NCBI RefSeq assembly: GCF_029893365.1
Contig: NZ_JARXUZ010000001.1
Span: forward strand, 2,170,001 to 2,234,000
Source of the DNA: Cryobacterium sp. CG_9.6
Lineage (GTDB): Bacteria; Actinomycetota; Actinomycetes; Actinomycetales; Microbacteriaceae
Direction of reading: 5' to 3'
DNA: 64,000 nt
Below, piece by piece: positions 38,612 through 48,780 of the stretch. Made by a program: the position numbers and the translations under genes. The notes beneath the pieces are model-generated. The model was not told the origin of the DNA. It saw only the letters and a program-made list of their open reading frames with translations, and searched no databases. Numbering within the stretch: the first letter of the stretch is position 1; the number at the start of each line of letters is the position of its first letter.

Positions 38612-40860
38612 CCGTCACTCACCCGGTACACGTCGTAGACCGCATCAATGCGACGCACGGCGTTGAGGACACGATCCAAGTGCGTGATATCCCCCATCTC
38701 GAACACAAAGCGACTGAGCGCTAGGCGGTCGCTGGAGGTGTTCACCGTGGCCGACAGAATGTTCACGTGGTGCTCCGAAAGCACCCGCGTCACATCGGAG
38801 AGCAGGCCCGAGCGGTCCAGCGCCTCGATCTGAATGTGCACGAGGAACAGGCTCTTCGAGGTGGGCGCCCACTCAACGTCAATCATGCGCTCAGGCTCTT
38901 TGAGCAGCGACTGCACGTTGTGGCATGACGCTTGGTGCACCGAAACTCCCGCGCCCCTGGTGACAAAGCCCACGATCTTGTCCCCGGGTACGGGGGTACA
39001 GCAGCGGGCAAGTTTCACCAAAATGTCCGGCGCTCCGCGAACAAGTACGCCCGAATCACTCGTGCGTGGCGCCTGAGTATGACCGCGCGGTGCCACGGGG
39101 AAGTCGCTGACATCGCTCTCCTCGATGCTCTGCACCGACGAGACCACTTTTTCGAGCACGGACTGCGTCGACACATGGCCTTCACCAACAGCGGCGTAGA
39201 GCGCGGAGACATCTTCGTACTTGAGGACCGCCGCAACCTCAGCAAAGGAATCCTGGTTCATGAGCTTCTGCAGCGGCAGGTTCTGCTTGCGCATCGCGCG
39301 GGCAATGGCATCGCGGCCCTGTTCAATGGCCTCGTCACGGCGTTCTTTCGTGAACCACTGGCGAATCTTGTTCCGCGCGCGTGGGCTCTTGACGAAGTTG
39401 AGCCAGTCCTTGCTCGGACCGGAGTCGGGGTTCTTCGAGGTGAAGACCTCCACGACATCACCGGTGTTCAGGGTGCTCTCGAGCGGAACGAGCCTCCCGT
39501 TGACCTTGGACCCCATGGTGCGGTGCCCTACCTCGGTGTGCACGGCGTAGGCGAAGTCCACGGGTGTCGCTCCGGACGGAAGACCAATCACACGCCCCTT
39601 GGGCGTGAAGACATACACTTCCTTCGCGCCGATTTCATAGCGCAGGGAGTCCAGGAATTCTCCGGGGTCCGCCGTCTCGGCCTGCCAGTCCGAGATGTGG
39701 GCAAGCCACGCCATGTCGGTGTCGCTCTTGGGGCCCATCCCCGAATTGTTGCCGTTGACCTGGTCCTTGTACTTCCAGTGCGCGGCGACACCGAATTCGG
39801 CACGCTGGTGCATCTCCTGAGTGCGAATTTGTATCTCTACCGGGCGACCGCTCGGACCCATGACGGTCGTGTGCAGGGACTGGTATAGGTTAAATTTGGG
39901 GGTTGCGATGTAGTCCTTGAATCGCCCCGGTAGTGGCGTCCAGCGGGCGTGAATAGAACCCAGAACCGCGTAGCAGTCCCGCACCGAGTTGACGAGAACC
40001 CGGATACCCACGAGGTCATAGATCTCATCGAAGTCGCGACCTCGAACCACCATCTTCTGGTAAATGGAGTAATACTGCTTGGGCCGCCCCGCGACCTTGC
40101 CGCGTATCCGCGCTGCTTTCAGATCGTCATTAATCGTGTCAATAATGTTTTGCACGAACTCTTCGCGTTGCGGCGTTCGCTGGCGAACAAGGCTCTCGAT
40201 TTCGGCATAGAGCTTGGGGTAGAGCACCCCAAAGGACAGGTCCTCAAGTTCCCACTTGACCGTCTGGATGCCCAGGCGGTGTGCGAGGGGTGCGTAGATC
40301 TCCAGGGTTTCGGTGGCCTTGCGTACGGCTGACGCGGCCGGAACGAAGCCCCAGGTGCGAGCATTGTGCAGGCGGTCGGCAAGCTTGATGATCAGCACGC
40401 GGATGTCTTTTGACATGGCCACGATCATTTTGCGCACGGTCTCGGCCTGCGTGGAGTCGCCGTACTTCACCTTGTCGAGCTTGGTGACGCCATCCACCAG
40501 CATGGTGATTTCGTCGCCGAAGTCGGCGCGCAACTGATCCAGGGTGTACGAGGTGTCCTCGACGGTGTCGTGCAGCAAAGCAGCAGCAATCGTCTTCGTG
40601 CCGATCCCGAGGTCGGCAAGAATTTGGGCCACGGCCACCGGATGCGTGATGTACGGTTCGCCGCTCCGCCGCACCTGACCCACATGAGCGCGTTCTGCCG
40701 TGGTGTACGCCCGTTCGATGATCGACAGGTCCACCTTGGGGTGGTGCAGACGCACGGTCTTGATGAGCGTGTCTACGGCGCCCGCGGGCTGCGCACGCGA
40801 GAAAATGCGGGGCACCAGCCGCCGCAACGAAGCCGGGGATGGTGTGGTGGTGTCAGTCAT
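38608..40860 (-). CDS. relA: Bifunctional (p)ppGpp synthetase/hydrolase (RelA/SpoT, Rsh)
   Basis: Makes and degrades the stringent-response alarmone. 750 residues. The HD hydrolase domain (about 55-200) is intact, with HD in LLHDTVEDTSYTLDQ. The synthetase domain (about 230-370) has RPKQYYSIYQKM and YDLVGIRVLVNSVRDCYAVL. TGS domain about 410-470 (YVFTPKGRVIGLPSGATPVD). Helical/ZFD region with ARCCTPVPGDKIVGFVTRGA. C-terminal ACT domain about 670-750. All elements are present, so it is a long bifunctional Rsh. It is downstream of secDF but separated by a terminator. Confidence 0.96.
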   Translation of the reverse strand: MTDTTTPSPASLRRLVPRIFSRAQPAGAVDTLIKTVRLHHPKVDLSIIERAYTTAERAHVGQVRRSGEPYITHPVAVAQILADLGIGTKTIAAALLHDTVEDTSYTLDQLRADFGDEITMLVDGVTKLDKVKYGDSTQAETVRKMIVAMSKDIRVLIIKLADRLHNARTWGFVPAASAVRKATETLEIYAPLAHRLGIQTVKWELEDLSFGVLYPKLYAEIESLVRQRTPQREEFVQNIIDTINDDLKAARIRGKVAGRPKQYYSIYQKMVVRGRDFDEIYDLVGIRVLVNSVRDCYAVLGSIHARWTPLPGRFKDYIATPKFNLYQSLHTTVMGPSGRPVEIQIRTQEMHQRAEFGVAAHWKYKDQVNGNNSGMGPKSDTDMAWLAHISDWQAETADPGEFLDSLRYEIGAKEVYVFTPKGRVIGLPSGATPVDFAYAVHTEVGHRTMGSKVNGRLVPLESTLNTGDVVEVFTSKNPDSGPSKDWLNFVKSPRARNKIRQWFTKERRDEAIEQGRDAIARAMRKQNLPLQKLMNQDSFAEVAAVLKYEDVSALYAAVGEGHVSTQSVLEKVVSSVQSIEESDVSDFPVAPRGHTQAPRTSDSGVLVRGAPDILVKLARCCTPVPGDKIVGFVTRGAGVSVHQASCHNVQSLLKEPERMIDVEWAPTSKSLFLVHIQIEALDRSGLLSDVTRVLSEHHVNILSATVNTSSDRLALSRFVFEMGDITHLDRVLNAVRRIDAVYDVYRVSDG

Positions 40861-40948
40861 CGCTTCACCTTAATCCTGGCCATAGAGATCGTGGACCGCG
40901 AAAGCATTACGGTATGTACCAATTATGGCTGGCCACGCACCATACAAG

Positions 40949-40976
40949 AAACGGGACCGCGAACGGTCCCGTTTCT
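40949..40976 (-). terminator. Terminator between secF and rsh
   Basis: GAAACGGGACCG, a 4-nt loop, CGGTCCCGTTTC: a 12-bp perfect stem. On the minus strand it is followed by TTGT and lies 26 bp after the secF stop. It ends the yajC-secD-secF transcript, so rsh probably has its own promoter between here and 40860. Confidence 0.85.
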
Positions 40977-41001
40977 TCTCACTTTTTCACTCGGACTAGG
41001 G

Positions 41002-42021
41002 TCAGGCGTTTACTTCGCCCGACACCGGAGCATCCGCAGTCACGGCGCTCGCCTTGGCCGCCAACGCTTTCTTGTCGCGCTTCTTGGTTGCCGGCTCGCG
41101 GGTGCGCAGCTGGGCATACAGCGGGGCAGCGATGAAGATCGTGGAGTATGTTCCCACGAGAATCCCGATCAGCAGGGCCAGGGAAATGTCCCGAAGCGTT
41201 CCGGCACCCAGCACAAACGCACCGATGAACAGAATCGAGGCCACCGGGAGCGCGGCCACAACAGAGGTGTTGATCGACCGCACCAGCGTCTGGTTGACGG
41301 CGAGGTTGACCGAGTCTGCAAACGTGCGCCGGGAACCGGGTCCGTCCTCGCTGGTATTCTCCCGGATCTTGTCAAACACCACCACGGTGTCATAGAGCGA
41401 GTAGCCGAGAATCGTGAGGAACCCGATCACGGCGGCCGGGGTGATTTCAAAGCCGGTGATGCCATAGATACCGGCAGTGATCACGAGGTCGTGCAGGAGA
41501 GCCACCATGGCGGCAGCGGACATCTTCCAGGTGCGGAAGTAGATGGCCATGATCGCACCGGCCAGCACGAGGAAGACGACGAGTGCGCGGAGCGCCTGAC
41601 CGGTGATGTCTGCACCCCACGACGGGCCGATGAACGACGCCGTCACGTCGGTGGCGGGAACGTCATAGGCCGTTGCGAGAGCATTGCGCACGGCGCGGTT
41701 GTCATCGCTGGTGAGCTGGTCGGTCTGAATCCGGACCTCTGTTTCGCCCACGGTCGATACCTTCGGAACCGCTTCCGGTACAACGCTCGCCACGGCATCC
41801 GTTGCGATGACCTGGTCTTGGCTGGACACGTTGGAGACCACGAACTCGCTGCCACCGGTGAACTCGATACCGAACACGAACCCACCGCGGGCAAATGGCC
41901 CCACAATTGCGATGAAAATCATAACGGCGGCAATCGAGTACCAGAGCTTGCGGCGCCCCACGATATTGAACGACCGCTCGCCCGTGTAGAGATCATTTCC
42001 AAACTTGGAAAAGCTGGCCAT
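41002..42021 (-). CDS. secF: Protein translocase subunit SecF
   Basis: Membrane partner of SecD that uses the proton gradient to assist late stages of Sec export. 339 residues with six transmembrane helices (first about 27-47, then five in 150-310). Motifs: GIEFTGGSEFVVSNVS, the GYSLYDTVVVFDKIRENT signature, and SINTSVVAALPVASILFIG. The C-terminus has a Lys-rich tail. The start overlaps the secD stop by one base. Confidence 0.96.
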   Translation of the reverse strand: MASFSKFGNDLYTGERSFNIVGRRKLWYSIAAVMIFIAIVGPFARGGFVFGIEFTGGSEFVVSNVSSQDQVIATDAVASVVPEAVPKVSTVGETEVRIQTDQLTSDDNRAVRNALATAYDVPATDVTASFIGPSWGADITGQALRALVVFLVLAGAIMAIYFRTWKMSAAAMVALLHDLVITAGIYGITGFEITPAAVIGFLTILGYSLYDTVVVFDKIRENTSEDGPGSRRTFADSVNLAVNQTLVRSINTSVVAALPVASILFIGAFVLGAGTLRDISLALLIGILVGTYSTIFIAAPLYAQLRTREPATKKRDKKALAAKASAVTADAPVSGEVNA

Positions 42022-43736
42022 TAGGAATCCTTCCCGTCGGTCGACGAATCCCGTGCGGAGCCGACAAGCTCGGACGCTTTGCGCTCGGCGATGGTTTGTC
42101 GTTTCGCTGCCTCACGGCTGGACGAAGCGGATTTGGTTCCGGGTACGGCCACGGACGGCACAAAGCGTGCGCGACCTCGGTAGACGGCGCCAAGTGCTCG
42201 GGGGTCCAGCCCGCTGAGCTTATGGCCCTCGTTGAAGAATCGGGTCTGAGCGATGAGCTGAAGCATGGGGTGGGTGAACAGGCTCACCACAAGAAGGTCG
42301 ACCACCGTGGTGAGACCCAGGGTGAGCGCAAAGCCTCGAACGTTACCGACAGCGAGCACGAAGAGCACGGCAGCCGCAAGAAAGTTGACGACGTCGGAGG
42401 CGACGATGGTGCGGAACGCCCGTTTCCAGCCGGCTTCGACGGCGGACTCGAGTCCACGACCATCGCGGAGCTCGTCACGCACTCGTTCGAAGTACACGAT
42501 GAAGGAGTCGGCCGTGATACCAATGGCCACGATCAGACCGGCCACTCCGGCCAGCGACAGTCGGTACCCTTCGCGCCACGACAGAATCGTGATGAGCAGA
42601 TAGGTAATGACGGCCGCAACGGACAGTGAAGCCACTGTCACGAGGCCCAGCAGGCGGTATTGCGCAAGCGAGTACATCACCACGAGGATGAGCCCGATCA
42701 GGCCGGCGATCAAGCCGTTGATCAGCTGCGTGGACCCGAGTGTCGCGCTGATGGTGTCCTGGCTCTGCACCGTGAAGCTGATGGGCAGCGCGCCGAATTT
42801 CAGCTGGTCGGCGAGTGCCTTGGAGGAATCCTGCGTGAAGTTACCGGAGATTTGGGGTGTGTCGGTTACTCCCTGAACGCGCGGGGCGGTGATCACCTGG
42901 CCATCGAGCACGGCGGCGAACTGGTTCTGCGGAGGCTGGAGAGCGATGAGGCGGCTGGAGACTCCCAGGAACTCATCGGCGCCCTGACCGTTGAAGGAGA
43001 TGTTGACGATCCACTGACCGGTGGGTGTTCCGCTCTGGCCGACTTGCTGGCCGTTGGTGGCATCGGTAATGTTTGCGCCATCAACCTCGACCGGACCCAG
43101 AATGTACTTCGCGGAGCCGTCCGCCTCACAGGTGATGAGCGGCTGGTCGGCCGGAGCAACGTTGTTGGTATCGATGTTGGCGCAGTCGAAGGCCTCGTAC
43201 TGAGCCTGCAGCGCAGGCGTGACCCAGTTGAGGTCGCTGCCATTGGTGGGTTCGACGGATGGGGTGGTCGACAAGCTCGGATCCACCGTGGCCGCCGGCG
43301 TGGGCGTGGCGGTTCCATCGGCACCGATGGCGGCAGTGGACGGCGCCCCTGCAACGAGGACAGGCCGGAACTCCAGCTTGGCCGAGGACTCGATGCGGTT
43401 GATCGTGGCGTCATCCGGTGTTCCGGGGATCGACACCACGATGTTCTGGCCACCCTGGGTGTTGATCTCCGACTCGGAGACACCAGCAGAGTCGATGCGT
43501 TGCCGGATGATCGACACGGCCTGATTCAGCTGTTCCTGGGACACCGTTTCACCGGCGGCCACCTGGGGCTCGAGAATGATCTGCGTGCCACCCTCGAGGT
43601 CGAGGGCGAGCTTGGGCGCCCACGAACCACTCCCGTTCAGAACGCCAACGGCGTTGAAGGCAATGAGGCCGACGATGATCACGCCAAGCCATGTGAGGGA
43701 ACGCCAGGCCTTCTTGGCCGGGGACGACTTAGCCAC
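42021..43736 (-). CDS. secD: Protein translocase subunit SecD
   Basis: 571 residues with six transmembrane helices and a large extracellular P1 domain. Motifs: LDLEGGTQIILEPQV, the P1 head region with a Thr/Pro-rich insert (about 135-170), FGALPISFTVQSQDTISATL, GIVAIGITADSFIVYFERVR-like sequence (seen as VAIGITADSFIVYFERVRDE) and VVDLLVVSLFTHPMLQLIAQ. An Ala/Ser/Lys-rich C-terminal tail is common in Actinobacteria. Located between yajC and secF. Confidence 0.96.
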   Translation of the reverse strand: MAKSSPAKKAWRSLTWLGVIIVGLIAFNAVGVLNGSGSWAPKLALDLEGGTQIILEPQVAAGETVSQEQLNQAVSIIRQRIDSAGVSESEINTQGGQNIVVSIPGTPDDATINRIESSAKLEFRPVLVAGAPSTAAIGADGTATPTPAATVDPSLSTTPSVEPTNGSDLNWVTPALQAQYEAFDCANIDTNNVAPADQPLITCEADGSAKYILGPVEVDGANITDATNGQQVGQSGTPTGQWIVNISFNGQGADEFLGVSSRLIALQPPQNQFAAVLDGQVITAPRVQGVTDTPQISGNFTQDSSKALADQLKFGALPISFTVQSQDTISATLGSTQLINGLIAGLIGLILVVMYSLAQYRLLGLVTVASLSVAAVITYLLITILSWREGYRLSLAGVAGLIVAIGITADSFIVYFERVRDELRDGRGLESAVEAGWKRAFRTIVASDVVNFLAAAVLFVLAVGNVRGFALTLGLTTVVDLLVVSLFTHPMLQLIAQTRFFNEGHKLSGLDPRALGAVYRGRARFVPSVAVPGTKSASSSREAAKRQTIAERKASELVGSARDSSTDGKDS

Positions 43737-43759
43737 CTTGAAACTCAGCTTTCTGTGCT

Positions 43760-43786
43760 CGTGCCCACGCCGGAGGGCGTGGGCAC
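43760..43786 (-). promoter_or_regulatory. Hairpin in the yajC-secD spacer
   Basis: CGTGCCCACGCC, 3-nt loop, GGCGTGGGCACG: a 12-bp stem without a T-run, between the yajC stop and the secD start. It could be an attenuator or an mRNA stability or processing element separating yajC from secDF. Confidence 0.45.
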
Positions 43787-43799
43787 GGTGAGGGGTGTG

Positions 43800-44186
43800 T
43801 TACGCGTCGCCCTTTTTGGGCTGGTTGTCGGAGTCGTCGCCGTCGACGCGCTGCCCGAACTCGGGCTCGCCAAGGGATTCGATAACGGGGCTCTGCGCGA
43901 GCGCCTCGTCGTCTGCCTCGGCAACGACCGGCTCAACCACGCGTGCGATGGTCTGACGGTGGATGTCGACGATGGTGCCGGGGGCGATGAGCAGTGCCAC
44001 CTTGTTGGCTTCCTCATCGATGGAGACGATCGTTCCGTACATGCCGAAGTTGGTCATGACGTCAGCACCGGCAACCATGGTGGCCTGCAGCGCTTCCTGG
44101 TCGCGCTTGCGCTTGCGACCGTTGCGGAACATGAAAAAGACGAGCATTGCCAGAACGGCAAGCATGACGAGTGTCAACGGATCCAT
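43800..44186 (-). CDS. yajC: Preprotein translocase accessory subunit YajC
   Basis: 128 residues. One N-terminal transmembrane helix (LTLVMLAVLAMLVFFMFRNG), then a basic stretch (RKRKRDQE) and the YajC core with VAGADVMTNFGMYGTIVSID. An acidic tail after residue 90 is typical of actinobacterial YajC. Between ruvB and secD, the conserved ruvB-yajC-secD-secF order. Confidence 0.94.
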   Translation of the reverse strand: MDPLTLVMLAVLAMLVFFMFRNGRKRKRDQEALQATMVAGADVMTNFGMYGTIVSIDEEANKVALLIAPGTIVDIHRQTIARVVEPVVAEADDEALAQSPVIESLGEPEFGQRVDGDDSDNQPKKGDA

Positions 44187-44260
44187 AGAACTAAGTGACC
44201 TTCCGGTAGCGGCCCCAGGGCCGAAGATTATGTGTGTGACTCGTGACGAGCCAGCTTGAA

Positions 44261-45295
44261 TTATAGGTCATCAAGTGTAAGACCAACCTGAGGATCGCTC
44301 AGGCCGAAGTGTCGCCACGCGGCGCCAGTTGCCACACGCCCGCGAGGGGTGCGCGTGAGGAAGCCTATCCGCACAAGGAAGGGCTCGACGACCGCTTCGA
44401 TGGTTTCGGACTCTTCACCCACCGAAACCGAGAGGGTATTGAGGCCCACCGGTCCGCCGCCGAATCGGGTGAGAATGATCTTCATCACCTCTCGGTCGAG
44501 GCGGTCGAGCCCAATTTCATCCACATCATAGAGCTCAAGGGCGGCGTGCACGGCGGCTAGGTCGGCTTCGCCACCATGTACGAGGGCGTAGTCGCGAACA
44601 CGCCGGAGCAGGCGGTTGGCAATCCGGGGTGTACCGCGGCATCGCCCCGCGATCTCAGCGAGAGCACGTTGGCCAATGGGCAGGTTGATGAGCGCGGCAG
44701 CCCGACCCAGTACCTGTTCCAGTTCACTCTCGGCATAAAACTCGAGGTGAGCCGTGAAGCCGAAGCGGTCACGCAGCGGGTTGGGGAGAAGCCCGGAGCG
44801 CGTTGTCGCTCCCACCAGGGTGAACGGGGCAAGTTCGAGCGGGACCGAGGTGGCCCCCGCGCCCTTTCCCACCATGATGTCGATTCGAAAGTCTTCCATG
44901 GCGAGGTACAGCATTTCCTCGGCCGAACGGGCCATTCGGTGAATTTCGTCGATGAAAAGCACTTCGCCGGGCACGAGGGACGAGAGCACCGCGGCGAGGT
45001 CTCCGGCGTGCTGGATGGCCGGACCGCTGGACATGCGCAGCGGTCGGTTGCCCTCATAGGCGATGATCATGGCCAGGGTGGTCTTACCGAGGCCGGGGGG
45101 CCCGGCGAGCAGAATGTGGTCGGGGGTGCGGTTTTGCATGGTGGCGGCGGTGAGCATCAGTTGAAGCTGACCGCGAACCTTCTGCTGTCCCACGAATTCA
45201 CCCAGGCTGGTGGGGCGCAGGGCGCCCTCAAATGCCAGCTCAGTTTCGCTCTCCAGTGTGGGGTTGGTGAGTTCGACGCCCGGATCGGTGCTCAT
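44261..45295 (-). CDS. ruvB: Holliday junction branch-migration ATPase RuvB
   Basis: Hexameric motor of the RuvAB complex. 344 residues from the ATG at 45295, overlapping the ruvA stop (ATGA). Walker A is [20 protein letters not shown], Walker B is LFIDEIHRM, sensor 1 is [20 protein letters not shown], arginine finger region [20 protein letters not shown]. The C-terminal winged helix has [16 protein letters not shown]. The longer frame upstream overlaps ruvA and is not used. Confidence 0.97.
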   Translation of the reverse strand: MSTDPGVELTNPTLESETELAFEGALRPTSLGEFVGQQKVRGQLQLMLTAATMQNRTPDHILLAGPPGLGKTTLAMIIAYEGNRPLRMSSGPAIQHAGDLAAVLSSLVPGEVLFIDEIHRMARSAEEMLYLAMEDFRIDIMVGKGAGATSVPLELAPFTLVGATTRSGLLPNPLRDRFGFTAHLEFYAESELEQVLGRAAALINLPIGQRALAEIAGRCRGTPRIANRLLRRVRDYALVHGGEADLAAVHAALELYDVDEIGLDRLDREVMKIILTRFGGGPVGLNTLSVSVGEESETIEAVVEPFLVRIGFLTRTPRGRVATGAAWRHFGLSDPQVGLTLDDL

Positions 45296-45969
45296 GACCG
45301 GTGTCCCGGGTTCTGTGCCGGCCCAAGCCGACCCAGTGCCAGCCGGAGGACCACGGCAACCGTGGGTGGTACGGGCTCGGGGGCACCGTTGTCTGAAGCA
45401 CCGTCTACTGGAGCACCGTGGTCGGCGCTGTCTTCGAGCGAACGGAGCGTCTCGTCCACGGCCTCCGCGGCCACACGTTCCGTCCACCCCAGCCCGATCA
45501 GCGCCGCCTGAACGCTCGACGCCACCGTGGCCGAGCCGGTGGGTCGTGTCGATGCGGGTGCGACCGCCGTGACGGCCAGCTTTCCGACCAGGCTCAGCAC
45601 AATAAGCTTGGCCGTCTTGGGGCCGATTCCGCTCACCTTCCGAAACACGGTGTCTGCGTCGTCGGCGATTGCCTGCGCAATTTGCTGGGGGGTCAGCACG
45701 GCCAGCACACCGAGCGCCGACTTGGGTCCCACACCCGTGACGCCCACGAGCAGTTCGAAGACAGCGAGTTCGTCACCGCTCGGAAATCCATAGAGCGTCA
45801 GCGAGTCTTCCCGCACAATGAGTGTCGTCAGCAGACGTGCCTCGTGATCGACGCGCAGGGACAGCGCTGTGGCGGGTGTGACCTGCACGCTCAGACCCAC
45901 TCCCCCGACTTCAATAACGACCGTGGAACCTACGGCGGAGAGGACAAGGCCACGTACGGAAGAGATCAC
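45292..45969 (-). CDS. ruvA: Holliday junction DNA-binding protein RuvA
   Basis: Tetramer that binds four-way junctions and recruits RuvB. 225 residues. OB-fold domain I (1-65), helix-hairpin-helix domain II (about 70-140; [20 protein letters not shown] and [20 protein letters not shown]), an acidic/Pro linker, and domain III (about 155-200; [20 protein letters not shown]). The Pro-rich C-terminal tail after 205 is an addition. It overlaps ruvC by 4 nt. Confidence 0.96.
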   Translation of the reverse strand: MISSVRGLVLSAVGSTVVIEVGGVGLSVQVTPATALSLRVDHEARLLTTLIVREDSLTLYGFPSGDELAVFELLVGVTGVGPKSALGVLAVLTPQQIAQAIADDADTVFRKVSGIGPKTAKLIVLSLVGKLAVTAVAPASTRPTGSATVASSVQAALIGLGWTERVAAEAVDETLRSLEDSADHGAPVDGASDNGAPEPVPPTVAVVLRLALGRLGPAQNPGHRS

Positions 45970-46595
45970 CGCTTAAGACTACGGGGCACCACGGACACCG
46001 AAGCGCTGCGCTCGGCGGCGCGCCACGCTTTTTGCGCGGGAGTCTGCTGCGCTGGAGTCTGCTGAACGGGGCTACCGCCCGGCGTGGAGCCGGTCGTGGG
46101 GAGCGTTCCACCCGCGATTCCTGTGCGCCAGGCATGACAGATGGCGAGGGCGAGGGCATCCGCCGCGTCAGCCGGCTTGGGGATCTCGGTGAGGCCCAGA
46201 ATTCGCGCCACCATTGTGCCCACCTGTTTTTTGTCGGCGGAACCGTAACCCGTGATCGCTGCCTTGACCTCGCTCGGAGTGTGCAGGGTCACCGGAAGGC
46301 CGCGCTTCGCGGCCAGCAACAGCGCAACGCCGCTGATCTGCGCCGTTCCCATCACCGTGCGCACGTTGTTTTGCGCGAAGACACGCTCGATCGCCACAAA
46401 CTGCGGTTGATGACGATCGAGCATTTCTTCCAGCCCCTCCGCCAGCATGAGGAGCCGCTGCTCGAGCGGCAGGTCAAGCCCGCTGCGAAGCACCGTCACG
46501 TCTACGAGACGGGCCGACCGGTTGCCGGCAACGTCCACGACGCCCACGCCACATCGGGTGAGGCCCGGGTCGATGCCGAGCACCCGCACCGCCAT
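45966..46595 (-). CDS. ruvC: Crossover junction endodeoxyribonuclease RuvC
   Basis: Resolves Holliday junctions. 209 residues, with a 30-residue Pro/Gln/Thr-rich tail beyond the usual length. Catalytic acids: Asp in [17 protein letters not shown], Glu in [20 protein letters not shown], and the C-terminal Asp pair in [17 protein letters not shown]. Forms the ruvC-ruvA-ruvB operon, 5 bp after yebC. Confidence 0.96.
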   Translation of the reverse strand: MAVRVLGIDPGLTRCGVGVVDVAGNRSARLVDVTVLRSGLDLPLEQRLLMLAEGLEEMLDRHQPQFVAIERVFAQNNVRTVMGTAQISGVALLLAAKRGLPVTLHTPSEVKAAITGYGSADKKQVGTMVARILGLTEIPKPADAADALALAICHAWRTGIAGGTLPTTGSTPGGSPVQQTPAQQTPAQKAWRAAERSASVSVVPRSLKR

Positions 46596-46600
46596 CCGCG

Positions 46601-47365
46601 TTACTCGGAGTCGGCTTGAAGCTCGGCCTGAACTTCGGGCGAGATGTCGTAGTTGCTGTAGATGTTCTGCACGTCGTCGAGGTCTTCCATCGCGTCGATG
46701 AGACGGAACACCTTGCGGGCGGTCTCCACGTCGACCTCGATCTTCAGCGACGGGATGAACGCGATGTCGGCGGATTCGTAGTCGATCCCCGCACTCTGTA
46801 GCGCGGTACGCGTGGCCACCAGATCGTGAGCCTCGGAGATCACGTCGAAGGTGTCACCCTCATCGATGACCTCTTCGGCTCCGGCATCGAGAACGGCGAG
46901 CATGATGTCGTCTTCGGTGATAGTTGCGGTGTGCTTGACAACCACGACGCCCTTGCGGTGAAAGTTGTACGCAACGCTGCCCGGGTCGGCCATGGCGCCG
47001 CCATTGCGAGCCATGGTGGTTCGCACTTCGGCTGCCGCGCGGTTCTTGTTGTCGGTGAGGCACTCGATCATGATGGCGACACCGTGTGCGGCGTAGCCCT
47101 CGTACATGATGGTCGTGTAGTCAACCTGCTCGCCCGACAGCCCCGCACCGCGCTTGACGGCGCGGTCAATGTTGTCGTTCGGAACAGAGGTCTTCTTTGC
47201 CTTCTGAATCGCGTCGACCAGGGTGGGGTTACCGGAGAGGTCGGCCCCGCCCATCCGGGCAGCGACCTCAATGTTCTTGATGAGCTTCGCGAAGGCCTTG
47301 GCCCGGCGCGAGTCGGTGACGGCCTTTTGGTGCTTTGTTGTGGCCCATTTGGAATGCCCGGACAT
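46601..47365 (-). CDS. YebC/PmpR family regulatory protein
   Basis: 254 residues. Conserved start [20 protein letters not shown] and signatures [40 protein letters not shown] and [13 protein letters not shown]. Classically annotated as a DNA-binding transcriptional regulator; more recent work on relatives points to a ribosome-associated translation factor. Lies immediately upstream of ruvC, its usual position in bacteria. Confidence 0.95.
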   Translation of the reverse strand: MSGHSKWATTKHQKAVTDSRRAKAFAKLIKNIEVAARMGGADLSGNPTLVDAIQKAKKTSVPNDNIDRAVKRGAGLSGEQVDYTTIMYEGYAAHGVAIMIECLTDNKNRAAAEVRTTMARNGGAMADPGSVAYNFHRKGVVVVKHTATITEDDIMLAVLDAGAEEVIDEGDTFDVISEAHDLVATRTALQSAGIDYESADIAFIPSLKIEVDVETARKVFRLIDAMEDLDDVQNIYSNYDISPEVQAELQADSE

Positions 47366-47511
47366 GAATCTCCCGTAGTGTTGCTCGCTCGTTGTTCGTC
47401 AGTGCTGCGCGACTGAATGACGTTGACTGTGGCACCGCGGTGCGCTGTTCATTCTAGCCCGGGGCTACCGAAACCGCGTGGAAGCGGGCCCCGGGTCGCT
47501 GTCTCTAGTCT

Positions 47512-48099
47512 TTAGGCATCACTGTCGGCGTGGATGAGCTTGCTCAGCGTGTGCAGGTTGCGGTTTGTCGTGGTTTCACGGTACTTCGGCTTGCCGCTCT
47601 TCTTGCTGAAGGTGCTTTTGATCCCCACGGCCTTGCGCACCTCCCAATACAGCACGCCGTGCCCCAGCTCGATTCGCTCGTCGGTGGCGTCGAGTTCGCG
47701 AGAATGTCCGGCCAGTTCAGTGAGCGCCGACGGGTCGGAGGCAAACATCACGTAGGGGTACCAGCCGTCGCGATCCGCGTCGAAGGGGTACGCACGAATG
47801 ATGCGGTCGAGGCTCTCCGCCTCGACCAGAACAATGTGGGCGTCATAGTCGAAACGCTCACGCAGCGCCGTCTCGATCACGGCCTTCCGCGCGGCCACAT
47901 CGGCCGCGGCCACCTTCGGGTCGATCTCGTCGTCGGCCTCAACGGGACCGGTTCCGGTTCGAAACAGCACGTTTCCACTGGCCAGTACGGTGTGCACGTC
48001 CGAGAATCCCAGTTCCCGAAACAGATCCGCAAGATCAGACATGGCAATCGTGATGCCATTTACATTGATGCCCCTCAGCAGGGCCACATACTTCGTCAT
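47512..48099 (-). CDS. DUF1697 family protein
   Basis: 195 residues. Family signatures MTKYVALLRGINVNGITIAM, ELGFSDVHTVLASGNVLFRT and a C-terminal basic region (GIKSTFSKKSGKPKYRETTT, NRNLHTLSKL). The function is unknown. It is single-gene, with about 65 bp to pdxT downstream and 146 bp to yebC. The spacer to yebC (47366-47511 on its low side) shows no clear signal. Confidence 0.9.
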   Translation of the reverse strand: MTKYVALLRGINVNGITIAMSDLADLFRELGFSDVHTVLASGNVLFRTGTGPVEADDEIDPKVAAADVAARKAVIETALRERFDYDAHIVLVEAESLDRIIRAYPFDADRDGWYPYVMFASDPSALTELAGHSRELDATDERIELGHGVLYWEVRKAVGIKSTFSKKSGKPKYRETTTNRNLHTLSKLIHADSDA

Positions 48100-48164
48100 C
48101 GTTGACTCATTCCCACAGCATATTTCCGAAAGAGATCGTGGATAGACCCTATCGACCCACAGGC

Positions 48165-48770
48165 CTATCGGCGAAATGCGGTGGCGTACACCTTCTGCAG
48201 AAAGTATTCATGAAAGCGGTGTTCGCCGGTCATCTCCGGGTGAAACGACGTGCCCAGCAGGTTGCCCTGCTCCACCGCCACGCAGCGGCCATCGGCCAGG
48301 GTGGCAAGCGAGGTGGCCAGTGGCCCCACGCGCTCGACCACCGGTGCACGAATGAAGACCGCGTGCACGGGCGGGTCTCCGAGACTCTCCACCACAAGGT
48401 CCGTCTCAAAGGAGGCGTTCTGCGAGCCGAAAGCATTGCGGCGCACCTCGATGTCGAGACCACCAATGCTCTGCTGCCCCACCATGCCATCGAGCACCGT
48501 GTCGGCGAGCATAATCAGCCCGGCACAGGTTCCGTACACCGGCATGCCGGCACGAACGGCGGCCTGGAGCGGATCAAAAAGACCGAAGAGGCGGGAGAGC
48601 TTGTCCATCACGCTCGATTCGCCGCCCGGAATAACCAGTCCGCTCACACGGTCGAGTTCCTCCGGGCGACGCACGAGAACAACCGTGGCACCGATCGTGC
48701 GAAGGACGTCGGCGTGTTCGCGAAAGTCTCCTTGGAGCGCGAGCACGCCGACGGGTGTTGCTACTGTCAT
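48165..48770 (-). CDS. pdxT: Pyridoxal 5'-phosphate synthase glutaminase subunit PdxT
   Basis: Supplies ammonia from glutamine to PdxS. 201 residues from the ATG at 48770, 10 bp after the pdxS stop. Class I glutaminase triad: Cys in PVYGTCAGLIMLAD, His and Glu in GTSFHPEMTGEHRFHEYF. N-terminus VGVLALQGDFREHADVL and GGESSVMDKLSRLFGLF are characteristic. The longer frame runs into pdxS and is not used. Confidence 0.96.
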   Translation of the reverse strand: MTVATPVGVLALQGDFREHADVLRTIGATVVLVRRPEELDRVSGLVIPGGESSVMDKLSRLFGLFDPLQAAVRAGMPVYGTCAGLIMLADTVLDGMVGQQSIGGLDIEVRRNAFGSQNASFETDLVVESLGDPPVHAVFIRAPVVERVGPLATSLATLADGRCVAVEQGNLLGTSFHPEMTGEHRFHEYFLQKVYATAFRR

Positions 48771-48780
48771 TGAGCTTGGG

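Noticed and set aside
40570..44198. Long plus-strand frames over rsh, secF, secD and yajC
   Set aside because: Antisense shadows. The minus-strand genes have clear family motifs and operon overlaps.
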